Shown: positions 51,060 to 59,769 of the stretch, piece after piece
How the letters are laid out: each line of letters begins with the position of its first letter
Position numbering within the stretch: the first letter of the stretch is position 1
NCBI GenBank assembly: GCA_024232355.1
Contig: JAAEPW010000499.1
Location: 3,017 to 67,016 of the forward strand
Origin: Chloroflexota bacterium
Lineage (GTDB): Bacteria > Chloroflexota > Anaerolineae > B4-G1
Reading direction: 5' to 3'
DNA: 64,000 nt
Made by a program: the position numbers and the translations under genes
Notes under the pieces: model-generated
Seen by the model: only the letters and a program-made list of their open reading frames with translations
What the model was told of the DNA's origin: nothing
Databases searched by the model: none

Positions 51060-52379
51060 TTAAAAACTATCCAACACTTCTATATTCGGATCGAAAAAGA
51101 AGGATAAATGCTCCTTGTGTTTACTCCTAATTATCCAAAGATATGGAACTATTCCAAACAGGCTGATGAACAAAGAAATCTTGAGCATTTTACTATCCAT
51201 TAACATAAACTGCCAAACCTTGCTCAAGACATCAATTGATAGGGGCATTGCAAACTCCCGCCAGGTATGCCATAGGATGGTCATATATGTTCCCGCAACC
51301 ACACTGATCACCGCAAGTACAGCAGCCAACAGAATGCTCCAAATGGTACGCTTTGTCCTCACTCGATCCATTATCCAAACCAGGCCAGTCAATATAAACG
51401 CTGCAAATACCGCTCCGACTCGGTCAAAGAGTACAGTTATCACAACCCACAGAATACTACCTATAACAGAACCAACCAGACCTGCCAAAAAGCCCCGCAA
51501 GAGACCAGAAGGCATCTCTTCATACGCAAATTTGGCTCTATCACCAATATCTGATGTCTTTGCCAAACAGTTTGAACAAAACAGAAATGGCATCCCATTG
51601 ACAAAGACCAATTTACGCGAATATTGATTTAACGGTGATTGACAATCTCTCCCCTCGCAAACTGTTTCAGACAAAGGTTTTGCATACTTGGCTACAATTC
51701 CCACAAACTCGATAATCTTGGCGGCCATTTGAGCAGCGGTTTCCTTTTTAGGCTTGTACGGCAACATAATCCAGGCATATCCATCTTGAACTTGCCAAGA
51801 GTCCTTTGCCCTTTTCCACCACTTTTCTAACAACCGCTTTATTGCAGGATCATCTTTGATCTGATTTTTGACTCGTTCAGGGTCAACAAGAGGCGCATAT
51901 CGTACAAGAACACTTATGACTACCTGCCTGGTATCAATCCACCCAAACCGTACGACTGTCAAATAACCATGCACCTTGCCAACCAAACGATGTCGTCCAA
52001 AGTCTCGCACATCAAGAACGGGATTGTATGCCAATCCTGTTTCTTTCTCCAAGTCTTGCCAGTATATGTTCTCATCTTGGGACGATTGAATCGCCTTGCG
52101 AAGAAACTTGCTCATTCGAGTCCCTTGCACGGGTTCTACGAGTGAATCATCAACTCGCAGCCAACAATCAAATGCCAAGCCATTGATAAAAATACCTAGC
52201 TCGCAAGAATGCCCATCAAGAGAAAAAGAATGCAAGAAGCCACTATCAAAGAATTTTCGACTGTCTTCAATCAACTGCCCATCTACCCAAATGCGGCGTG
52301 TACCGGACAAAGTCCCATGATCCAAGTGAACCGTATGCTTGTTGCCACCAAGCGTTATCTCCCACACACGTTTTCCCAT
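51060..52379 (-). CDS. Membrane protein with an N-terminal FAIM1-like domain
   Basis: A 439-aa protein. Residues 4-80 (RVWEITLGGNKHTVHLDHGTL, SGTRRIWVDGQLIEDSRKFF, then GHSCELGIFINGLAFDCWLRVDD) closely follow the beta-sandwich pattern of the FAIM1 (Fas apoptotic inhibitory molecule) family: W-x-V/I-x-L, H-G-T-x-S-G-x-R, then a V-D-G. A middle soluble region follows, then Cys pairs C241/C246 and C268/C271 that suggest a zinc site, then four transmembrane helices (about 295-420). The ATG at 52379 is chosen over a TTG at 52391. The protein sits between a histidine kinase gene and a glycine-zipper protein gene; function is unknown. Confidence 0.65.
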   Translation of the reverse strand: MGKRVWEITLGGNKHTVHLDHGTLSGTRRIWVDGQLIEDSRKFFDSGFLHSFSLDGHSCELGIFINGLAFDCWLRVDDSLVEPVQGTRMSKFLRKAIQSSQDENIYWQDLEKETGLAYNPVLDVRDFGRHRLVGKVHGYLTVVRFGWIDTRQVVISVLVRYAPLVDPERVKNQIKDDPAIKRLLEKWWKRAKDSWQVQDGYAWIMLPYKPKKETAAQMAAKIIEFVGIVAKYAKPLSETVCEGRDCQSPLNQYSRKLVFVNGMPFLFCSNCLAKTSDIGDRAKFAYEEMPSGLLRGFLAGLVGSVIGSILWVVITVLFDRVGAVFAAFILTGLVWIMDRVRTKRTIWSILLAAVLAVISVVAGTYMTILWHTWREFAMPLSIDVLSKVWQFMLMDSKMLKISLFISLFGIVPYLWIIRSKHKEHLSFFFDPNIEVLDSF

Positions 52380-52427
52380 AATATTTTGCAATCTCTTGAT
52401 GAATTACTCTACTCGCTGCTTGCCCAG

Positions 52428-54143
52428 TTAATCACCCGACTTTACGATGGTCGCAGTCGGAAGAATTTCATCCCAAATACGCATCGTCACCATCACCAGC
52501 AGAGGCAGGGGCAGCGCGCGACGCAACATCACCTGACCCACTCTGCCGCCCTCGATGGAGAGATATTCATTACCGCTCTCGTCCTCAAGGGTGCGGGCGT
52601 CGGGCTTGCCTTTGACGTAGGATAAACGGTAGCCGCGCCCGTCGTAAATGATCTCGTTCCAGGTGTCCAACAGCCGTCCCCGGTACTGCATCGCGGCCAG
52701 GGGCTGACCGTTGCGCATCAACACCATCCGCCCATTCAGTCCCCGGATGCGGTGCAGTGCCCACGATGCACTTTCCGCTTCCCATTCGTACCCCACCCGG
52801 CTGCGATGCACCCGCGCCAACGGCACCGGTTGCCGTCCTTGCCCCAAGGCGCGCAAGACATAGCCTCGCCTGAGGCCCAAAAAACCGATCCCCTTTTTGA
52901 TCGTTAGCGCTTCCTCGCTCAACTCTACCAACGGCCTGCGCAAGTGGATCCGGTCGGCGGGGAGCCAGGGCCAGGTTTGCCCCACCGGGATCACCAACCG
53001 CTGACCCAACCAAGCCCAGTTTTCGATAGTCGGGCTGGGACGATCCTTGATCAGTTTGGAGATTTCGGCCTGTGGATCGACGGACGTATCGAAAGCATGG
53101 GGCAGTGGGACTTGAGCCCGGATCGTAGCGCCACCGCCAGGATGGCTCTCGATGGACAGCCGCCCACCGACGACCATGATGCGCTCCTGCATACTGGTCA
53201 AGCCCAAACCCCGGCGCGGCTGCGTGGTATCGAACCCGATGCCATTATCGTGAACGGTCAGCGTCACCTGCATCGGCAGACAGCGCAAGTGGACGTCGGC
53301 ACGGGTGGCCTGGGCGTGACGGGTCACGTTGTGCAACGATTCTTGAGCCACGCGGTAAAGGGCTTCTGCTACTGACGGGGGCAAGAGATTGTCGTTGCCC
53401 TGCACATCCAAATAGATCAAGACGTGCTCCCGCGCGCCGAACAGCAAGGTATAATCGTTGAGCGCCCCTGACAGCCCCCGTTCTTGCAGGGTGCCGGGAC
53501 GCAGGTCCTCGATGAGACGGGTCGTTTCGCGCTGGGCGATCTGGGCGGACGTCTCAATCTCTTGTGCCATCTCGACCAGTTCCTCGGGTATGTCCGGCAG
53601 CGCGTCAAAACGAGTGCGAATGGCGCTGGCCGTCATCGCCAGACTAAAGAGATGTTGTTTGACGCTGTCGTGCAGCTCGCGGGCCAGACGGTTCCGCTCT
53701 TCGACCACGGCCAGCGCGCGTACCTGGTCGGTGAGGCGCGTATTGCGCTCTCGCAATTCATTCAGGTCCTGCTCATCCCGTTCGAGGTGTTCGGCCATCA
53801 GGTCCAATTGGTCGGCCAACACGCCCAGGTCGTCAGTGACGGGGTCCGCGATGCGCAGTGAGAGGTTTCCGCGCAGCCAGGCACGGCTGATCTTGAGCGC
53901 ACGGTCCATCCGGTGCACGACGCGGCGGCTGACCCATGCGCCCAATAACGAACCTACCACCGCAGCGGCGACGGTCGCCAAAAGGATATGGGCGATTTGC
54001 ACGCCGGTTCCCAGGGTCGCCAAAGCACCCAGCATCACCAGCTCAGCGAGCAATGTTGCCACCAGTGTTACCGCTACGTGGGCCAACGTCAGCTTGCGCT
54101 GCAAGTTTAATTTTTTCATCGGGGGACGGGATTCGCTTTGCAT
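52428..54143 (-). CDS. NarL-class sensor histidine kinase with extra C-terminal domain
   Basis: A 571-aa sensor. Two transmembrane helices (about 19-47 and 50-72) with almost no extracytoplasmic loop are followed by a HAMP-like segment. The HisKA_3 phospho-acceptor is in ERNRLARELHDSVKQHLFS (H158). HATPase motifs are NVTRHAQATRADV (N box) and DNGIGFDTTQPRRGLGLTSMQERI (G1/G2). About 200 more residues follow the ATPase core (from VDPQAEISKLIKDR on), beta-rich and tryptophan-containing, which is unusual for this class. The ATG at 54143 has an AGGAG site. It is the probable partner of the response regulator at 49235. Confidence 0.9.
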   Translation of the reverse strand: MQSESRPPMKKLNLQRKLTLAHVAVTLVATLLAELVMLGALATLGTGVQIAHILLATVAAAVVGSLLGAWVSRRVVHRMDRALKISRAWLRGNLSLRIADPVTDDLGVLADQLDLMAEHLERDEQDLNELRERNTRLTDQVRALAVVEERNRLARELHDSVKQHLFSLAMTASAIRTRFDALPDIPEELVEMAQEIETSAQIAQRETTRLIEDLRPGTLQERGLSGALNDYTLLFGAREHVLIYLDVQGNDNLLPPSVAEALYRVAQESLHNVTRHAQATRADVHLRCLPMQVTLTVHDNGIGFDTTQPRRGLGLTSMQERIMVVGGRLSIESHPGGGATIRAQVPLPHAFDTSVDPQAEISKLIKDRPSPTIENWAWLGQRLVIPVGQTWPWLPADRIHLRRPLVELSEEALTIKKGIGFLGLRRGYVLRALGQGRQPVPLARVHRSRVGYEWEAESASWALHRIRGLNGRMVLMRNGQPLAAMQYRGRLLDTWNEIIYDGRGYRLSYVKGKPDARTLEDESGNEYLSIEGGRVGQVMLRRALPLPLLVMVTMRIWDEILPTATIVKSGD

Positions 54144-54230
54144 AGGAGACTCCTGGACAATGTCATCATTTCGTCTCCATTCTACCAAAAGTTCACCCGT
54201 TTGTCATCAGTCTAGTGACCGAAATTGGGA

Positions 54231-54246
54231 TTGTACCTAGGTACAA
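54231..54246. promoter_or_regulatory. Perfect 16-bp palindrome upstream of the histidine kinase
   Basis: TTGTACCTAGGTACAA is fully symmetric and lies about 90 bp upstream of the histidine kinase ATG, in the gap after the kinase-ATPase gene. It looks like a dimeric repressor or activator site; the binding protein is unknown. Confidence 0.5.
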
Positions 54247-54248
54247 TA

Positions 54249-54304
54249 GTAGCCGCGCTTTCTATAGCGCGCCACCCGGTACGCGGAATGGAATCCGCGG
54301 CTAC
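54249..54304. repeat. REP-like cruciform element
   Basis: GTAGCCGCG (54249-54257) and CGCGGCTAC (54296-54304) are perfect inverted ends. Between them are two internal hairpins: CGCGCT/AGCGCG (54254-54259 and 54266-54271) and CGCGGA/TCCGCG (54282-54287 and 54294-54299). The element starts 5 bp past the end of the gene at 54309 and may act as its terminator or be a mobile palindromic repeat. Confidence 0.6.
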
Positions 54305-54308
54305 AAAG

Positions 54309-57263
54309 TTATTTTCGCAGCAGATGAACGCAGAACTTTCCAAGCTTAACGATTTCGCTGTGCACGTTTACATTTTCCCGGAACGAACGGTACATCTCTA
54401 CGTCGGTGATTTTGTCGGCCTGATCCTGCAACAGGTGATAAGCCGTGTCCAAGATAGAACGGGCGCGGGGGTCCTGGTTGGCGTGCAACACGCGGTAACA
54501 GGTCAAATAGACGCGCAACGGCTCGTGTGTCCCTTCCAGATCGTTGGTTTCCAGGTATGCCAGAATCGCATCAACGTGGGCCTGAGCCTCCGCCAGCCCA
54601 CCCTGAGCCAGCACAATGCGGGCCAACCCCGCCAGAGGTTCCATTGCCAGTTTGTGTTCGTCCAACTCGCGCCGAGTATCCAGAGCCTGTCGATAGATTT
54701 GGGCCGCTTTGGTCAGACGATCAAGCCCCGTCAACACATGCCCCAGGATGGTCAACGCATATCCTTGGGGGCGGCGCGCGCCAATTTCCTGCGCGATGCG
54801 CAGCCCTTGTTCAGCATACGACAGGGCATCCTTATCATTCCCCATCTGGTGCAGGAGCAATCCCAAGTTGAACAGACGGTCGCACTCTTGTTCACGATTG
54901 CCAATCTCGCGGGCGATCTGCATAGATTGTGTGTAATACTCCCTGGCCCGTTCGTACTGACCCAAGGCCCGGTCGATCCCCCCAAAATTGCCCAACGCGA
55001 CAGACTCTCTGCGCCGGTCACCGATCTCTTGGCCGATGCGCAGAGACTGCTCGTAATAATTCCTGGCCCCGATATACTCCCCAGAGTAAAGCGAGATGAG
55101 GCCAAGCATATTGAACACCCAACTCTCTCCCTGGCGATTGCCTACCTCCCGGTAAATGGGTAGTGCCTGTCCGCAATAGGTCTTGGATTCGGCGAGATCG
55201 CCCAGCACCTCAAAGAGATTACCCATGTTGAGCAAACAATCGGCCTCTATGGAGCGCAACGACGCCCCCTGGGCCAATACCAACGCTTGCTCAAACTGGG
55301 CCTGTGCGGGTTGGTAACTGCCCTGGCGCCATAGAACAATCCCCGACTGCAAGAATCCCGCAGCCTCGACCGCCACGTCCCCTGTCTCCTGGCCCAAATT
55401 AATAGCAGACCAGGCAACTGCGCTGGCTTCCGAATAATCACCGATTATCACGCAGTATTGAGATAAACGTAGAGCTACTTGAGCCTTACGCGCGTCATCC
55501 AGTGCATCGGCCAACGTTTGTAGAGATTCCAGGTCTTGATACTGCGCCTCGCGCCGCCCCTGCAAATCGTAGACCTTTTCTCGCGCCAGCAAAAGATCAT
55601 AACGCTTGGCTCGTTCGCTCTCTGGTGTCAAATCAAGGGCACGGCTAAAATATTCTGCTGCCTCGGTGTTGGCAAACCGATCCACAGCCTGGTCACCGGC
55701 CCGCCGCAAGTAATCCGCCGCGTCCTCCGTCTGCCCTGCCCTTTCCAGATGCTCCGCAATCAGCCCCAAGTGCTCGCCAACCTGATCGTCACTCTGAAGC
55801 ATCAACCATGCCGCCGCCCGTTGGTGACATTCTTGCCGCTCTTGTGGGACGATGCTGTTGTAACCAACCTCCCGCACGGTGGGATTGAAAAACAGGTACT
55901 CGGACTCACCGATAAAAGATGATTCGTCCCGCGGCGCTACAAACTTGAGTTCCACGACCTCACGCAAAGCCATCCGCACCTGAGCACGGGCCACGTGCCC
56001 CATCTCTGCAATCGCGCCTTCCCAAAAAACAATACCCATCACAGCCGCCCAGCCCAGCACTTGGCGGGCATCCGCCGACAATTGATCCAGCCGCCGTTCC
56101 ACAACCTGCCGTATGCTTTCGGGCAGTTGGGCCTCTGCCAACGCTTGCTGGTCCACCTGCCACCCGTCCATCGTCCGTCGCAGCACCTTGCCCTCGACTG
56201 CCAATGAACGGATCAGTTCCTGGACAAATAGCGCGTTTCCGGCCGTCATCCGCTGCAATTGCTCTGCCAGCAGCGGCGGCAACTCGCGCAACCCCAACAT
56301 GGAACCCGCCAAATCCGTGGTGATCTCTGGTGTCAGGCGCTCCACCGCAATGCGCAGCACCTGCTCCCCCGCTAACGTAACCAGGGAATGCTGTGCGCTT
56401 ACTTGATCACTCCGGTACGTCACACATATCATCAATCCCGGTGCCCCCGGCATCCGCGCCAACAGCTTGAGGAACTCGAGCGACGACTCGTCGGCCCAGT
56501 GCGCGTTCTCGATCATGACCATCGTGGGTCGCAATTTGGCGGCTGCCTGCATAGCCTGAAGAATAGCCATATCCAGACGTTGCCGGGCTGCCTGAGGGTC
56601 CAACTCTGCCGGGGGCGACAGGCCAGCCATATCTGACCGTTCCCACAATTCGGGCAAAAGCGCCGCCAGCACCGGCCCTACGCGGCTCATCTCTACGCCC
56701 GCATCACTTCCGTTCGTGATGTAACGCATCAACACCCGCAGCACCTCGCGCCAGGGGCGGTACGCACTGCCGCCACTTTCCACGCATTGCCCCCACACCA
56801 CGCGCGCGCCATCCATCTCTGCTTGTATTTCTAGTTCTTCGACCAAGCGCGTCTTGCCCATCCCAGACTCGCCACTGATGAACACCATTTTACCCTCGCC
56901 AGCCTTGGTCCCTTCCCAGGCCGATTGCAGGGTCTTGATTTCGACCTCCCGGTTGACAAAGCGTGTGCGCAAGGCATAACTACTGACCGTCTCTTCAGTT
57001 TCTAACGGGTACGAGACGCCCGTAATCTCGCTCACCAATGCGATTACCTCATTGGCACCGGCATAGCGTCTGTCAGGTGAATCGGCCAACAGGCGTGTAA
57101 TCACCTGCCCGATTTCTGCAGGAACATCTTTGTGAGCTTGTAACGCCTCGCCCAACGCCATCCGAATCAGCATCTCAGCCCCCATCATAAACATGGGGGG
57201 CTCACCCACAAACAAAGCATACCACAGCGCGCCCAGACCGTACAAATCTATACGATGATCCAC
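54309..57263 (-). CDS. Kinase C-lobe / ATPase / TPR part of an interrupted Ser/Thr kinase gene
   Basis: A 984-aa frame that is in the same reading frame as the kinase N-lobe gene upstream, separated only by the TGA at 57272-57270 and two codons. It starts with the kinase subdomain IX pattern (DHRIDLYGLGALWYALFVGEPP). A predicted STAND-like ATPase follows, with Walker A ISGESGMGKTRLVEEL and Walker B-like IENAHWADESSLEFLKLL. At least nine TPR-type repeats run from about residue 560 to 930 (for example IGDRRRESVALGNFGGIDRALGQYERAREYYTQSM). A free GTG start exists at 57263 but would give a headless kinase domain. Confidence 0.7.
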   Translation of the reverse strand: MDHRIDLYGLGALWYALFVGEPPMFMMGAEMLIRMALGEALQAHKDVPAEIGQVITRLLADSPDRRYAGANEVIALVSEITGVSYPLETEETVSSYALRTRFVNREVEIKTLQSAWEGTKAGEGKMVFISGESGMGKTRLVEELEIQAEMDGARVVWGQCVESGGSAYRPWREVLRVLMRYITNGSDAGVEMSRVGPVLAALLPELWERSDMAGLSPPAELDPQAARQRLDMAILQAMQAAAKLRPTMVMIENAHWADESSLEFLKLLARMPGAPGLMICVTYRSDQVSAQHSLVTLAGEQVLRIAVERLTPEITTDLAGSMLGLRELPPLLAEQLQRMTAGNALFVQELIRSLAVEGKVLRRTMDGWQVDQQALAEAQLPESIRQVVERRLDQLSADARQVLGWAAVMGIVFWEGAIAEMGHVARAQVRMALREVVELKFVAPRDESSFIGESEYLFFNPTVREVGYNSIVPQERQECHQRAAAWLMLQSDDQVGEHLGLIAEHLERAGQTEDAADYLRRAGDQAVDRFANTEAAEYFSRALDLTPESERAKRYDLLLAREKVYDLQGRREAQYQDLESLQTLADALDDARKAQVALRLSQYCVIIGDYSEASAVAWSAINLGQETGDVAVEAAGFLQSGIVLWRQGSYQPAQAQFEQALVLAQGASLRSIEADCLLNMGNLFEVLGDLAESKTYCGQALPIYREVGNRQGESWVFNMLGLISLYSGEYIGARNYYEQSLRIGQEIGDRRRESVALGNFGGIDRALGQYERAREYYTQSMQIAREIGNREQECDRLFNLGLLLHQMGNDKDALSYAEQGLRIAQEIGARRPQGYALTILGHVLTGLDRLTKAAQIYRQALDTRRELDEHKLAMEPLAGLARIVLAQGGLAEAQAHVDAILAYLETNDLEGTHEPLRVYLTCYRVLHANQDPRARSILDTAYHLLQDQADKITDVEMYRSFRENVNVHSEIVKLGKFCVHLLRK

Positions 57264-57269
57264 AGAGCC

Positions 57270-57830
57270 TCATGTTTTGACCTCTGGAGCAGAGTAGCCG
57301 GCTGTGTAATACCGGGCGCGCGCTTCGGCCGATCTGATCTCTAGCGACACACCAAAGTCTAAAATTTTGACCTGATTATTGGGCGTCAGCAACACGTTGG
57401 CGGGTTTAAGATCGCCGTGGATCACGCCACGGGTATGCAAATAGGTCAGTGCGCGGCAGATTTGCACGATCACAGAAAAGATGGTCGCCGGTTCCCGCAG
57501 GCTCCCACGCGGCTCCAGGTACGTGCCCTCGATCCATTCCATCGTGAAATAGAGTCCGCCCTCGCTCGTGACCCCGTAATCATAGACCGAGACCAGATTG
57601 GGATGGCGCAGTTCGGTCAGTATCTGGAACTCGCGCTGGAAGCGGGCCACGTGATCGGGCATCTCGGCTGCCGAACGCTTCAAGCGCACCATCTTGAGCG
57701 CAACGATCTCGTCTTGTTGGACCGTGTCAGATACGCGGTAGAGGACGCCCATCCCACCAATGCCGATCACGGATAGGACACGATAGCGGTTCTCGATCAA
57801 CTCGCCGACTTGAAACTCTTTTTGTGTCAT
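57270..57830 (-). CDS. Ser/Thr protein kinase N-terminal fragment, ended by in-frame TGA
   Basis: 186 residues of a Hanks-type kinase: G-loop GIGGMGVLYRV (23-33), ATP-binding lysine VALKMV (K46), catalytic loop HGDLKPANVLL (138-148; HGD in place of HRD), DFG (158-160) and APE (181-183). The frame then stops at TGA (57272-57270). The next codons read G-S-V-D-H-R-I-D-L-Y, a normal continuation of the kinase domain, so the stop most likely replaced one residue, perhaps by a single base change. GGGGGAT precedes the ATG. Confidence 0.75.
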   Translation of the reverse strand: MTQKEFQVGELIENRYRVLSVIGIGGMGVLYRVSDTVQQDEIVALKMVRLKRSAAEMPDHVARFQREFQILTELRHPNLVSVYDYGVTSEGGLYFTMEWIEGTYLEPRGSLREPATIFSVIVQICRALTYLHTRGVIHGDLKPANVLLTPNNQVKILDFGVSLEIRSAEARARYYTAGYSAPEVKT

Positions 57831-57904
57831 TGTATCCCCCCTGTGAACATGGAGTAAAAACTCTAGCGTTCAATACACTCCGCCCACAAAACCCTGGTTC
57901 CGTG

Positions 57905-59629
57905 CTATATTCGCGCGACAATCACCTCGATCCCCAACTGGGTCAATTCCAGCCGGGTGCTGGCGGGCAGCGCCTCGTCGGTGATGAGTTTGTGAATCGC
58001 CGTGGTGGGGGCGACCTGGGCCACCGATTCTTGACCAAACAACGTGTGGTCCGTCAAGAGGATCACCTCGCGGGCTGCCCGAATCATCGCCTGTTTGGTG
58101 ACCACTTCGGCCACGTCGGTGTGAGACAAGCCAAAATCGAGGGTGACGCCTGTCACGATCAAAAAGAGTTTGTCGGCCCGCAGCTCACGCAGCGCGGCCT
58201 CAGCCGTCGGCCCGACCAAACAGCCTGTGGAATGGCGCAGCACGCCGCCAGTCGACATCAACGTGATGTCTGGATTGCCCCTCAAAACATTCAGCACGGG
58301 AATCGAATTCGTGATCACGGTAAAATCCGATTTCTTGCGCAGTTTCTCTGCCAGATAAACAGCCACCCGCCCGGAATCAATCAAAACTACGTCCCCCGGT
58401 TGGATTTGCTCAGCCGCCATTTGAGCGATTTCCTGCCGCCGAAGGTCCATCTCGCCTTTCAGGCTGCGGTCGGCGTCGACCACCTCTAACTCGCTTTTGA
58501 AAGACGCCGCGTGCGCCTGCATGGACGAGGTCAAATTCTCATACCACTCGTGCTCTCTAAAGGGAATGATCAAACCAATGCGTTTGGAAAAATCGAGTTT
58601 TTTACCCTGCATCGTCTCGTAAATATCGAGCGGGATCGACAGTTCACGCTTGACGGCGTCCCACTGGATCTGCCAACCGGCATCATCGCGCGCGTAAAAT
58701 GTAGATAGCGTTTCAGAAGTGAGCACCACGTGGGGCGTGAGCAACTGCCGGGCCAGAGGAACGTGGCCACAAGCCGCGGTCGCCGCCTCGACACAGACCC
58801 GCCCGACGATTTCGGGGAACATGGCCAGGCCGACCTTGCAATACTCTCCACTGGTCAATGCATCCTTGAGCGTATCACCCTCCAAACCAAAGGCCACCAC
58901 CAGTATCGAATCGGGGTCCAATCCCAGGTCGTGGCACGCCTGGATGGCCCCCCAGGCCGTCGTATCGTTGATGGCAAAGATCACGTTGATGTTAGGATGG
59001 ACGGTCAGGGCATCGGTGGTCAGATCATAGGCGGTCTGGTACTGAGACTGGGCATTGATCGAGAGGACAATCTGTGCCTGGGGCAATATCTCTCCGAGTC
59101 CGGCTGTAAAACCCTGGCTGCGAGCCTGGGTGTTGGACAAGCGATAGGATAGGTCCAGAGCGAAAACCTGTCCATTCCACTGTTGGTGCGCGTAATGCCC
59201 CACCCACCGCCCCAGGGCAGCCCCGGCCTGGTAGTTGTCCACAGAAACAACCGTCTCCTCCCGGCCAATCGAAAGCGACTCGGCGATGATGGGTATCTTG
59301 CGTTTCTCTACCCGGTCGAGCAATATGCTGTCGTACGTGGGGTCTACCGACGAGGTGATGAGGACATCTACTTTGTCAACAATCGAACCTTCCGTCTGGA
59401 TCAAAGGCGTGGGCCAATCCTCATCAGAAGAAGCAGAGGGAGCACCAGACCGCAAAGACGTAGCGCCCCCGTACGTGCGCTGTATGCGTTGTTCTTCGTC
59501 GAGCCGCTGCAAATCTCGACGTATCGTCATCTCTGAAACGTCACACAGCTTGCTCAAATCCTTGACCGAGATGAACCTATGCTCATCGATGAAGGTGACG
59601 ATCTGGTCCAGACGTTCGCTAGCAGTCAT
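57905..59629 (-). CDS. DeoR-family regulator with an embedded, apparently permuted sugar-binding-protein module
   Basis: A 574-aa regulator. Residues 1-57 are a DeoR winged HTH (FISVKDLSKLCDVSEMTIRRDLQRLDEEQRIQRTYGGA). Residues 83-312 match a periplasmic-binding-protein type I fold from its second strand onward (VDVLITSSVDP, IPIIAESL, VSVDNYQAGAALGRW, VIFAINDTTAWGAIQAC, VVAFGLEGDTLKDALTSGEY). The strand that normally begins such a fold (RIGLIIPFREHEWYENLTSS) appears afterwards, at 350-390. Residues 395-574 form the DeoR sugar-phosphate sensor domain (VVLIDSG, FTVITNS, TGGVLR). The neighbouring ROK kinase and ABC transporter suggest it senses a sugar. AAGGA precedes the ATG. Confidence 0.82.
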   Translation of the reverse strand: MTASERLDQIVTFIDEHRFISVKDLSKLCDVSEMTIRRDLQRLDEEQRIQRTYGGATSLRSGAPSASSDEDWPTPLIQTEGSIVDKVDVLITSSVDPTYDSILLDRVEKRKIPIIAESLSIGREETVVSVDNYQAGAALGRWVGHYAHQQWNGQVFALDLSYRLSNTQARSQGFTAGLGEILPQAQIVLSINAQSQYQTAYDLTTDALTVHPNINVIFAINDTTAWGAIQACHDLGLDPDSILVVAFGLEGDTLKDALTSGEYCKVGLAMFPEIVGRVCVEAATAACGHVPLARQLLTPHVVLTSETLSTFYARDDAGWQIQWDAVKRELSIPLDIYETMQGKKLDFSKRIGLIIPFREHEWYENLTSSMQAHAASFKSELEVVDADRSLKGEMDLRRQEIAQMAAEQIQPGDVVLIDSGRVAVYLAEKLRKKSDFTVITNSIPVLNVLRGNPDITLMSTGGVLRHSTGCLVGPTAEAALRELRADKLFLIVTGVTLDFGLSHTDVAEVVTKQAMIRAAREVILLTDHTLFGQESVAQVAPTTAIHKLITDEALPASTRLELTQLGIEVIVARI

Positions 59630-59656
59630 AATGGATGATATCCTTGTTTATTTTTA

Positions 59657-59719
59657 GCCACGAATTGCACGAATTTTCACTAATTTTGCCACTTGAGCAT
59701 ACTACGTATCATTCGTGGC
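59657..59719. repeat. Dispersed palindrome-ended repeat
   Basis: GCCACGAATTGCACGAATT (59657-59675) is the exact reverse complement of 13446-13464, and its outer GCCACGAAT is mirrored by ATTCGTGGC at 59711-59719. The 140-bp gap between the ROK kinase and DeoR-type genes holds little else. Confidence 0.6.
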
Positions 59720-59769
59720 AAAAGCAAGTGCACAGTGGCGAGTTTGATACGAGAAGTATACCACACAAG

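Noticed and set aside
57270..57272. TGA in the kinase read as selenocysteine
   Set aside because: The position is a loop after APE where kinases carry ordinary residues, other genes here use TGA as a stop, and I see no convincing hairpin right after it. A mutation or sequence error is simpler.
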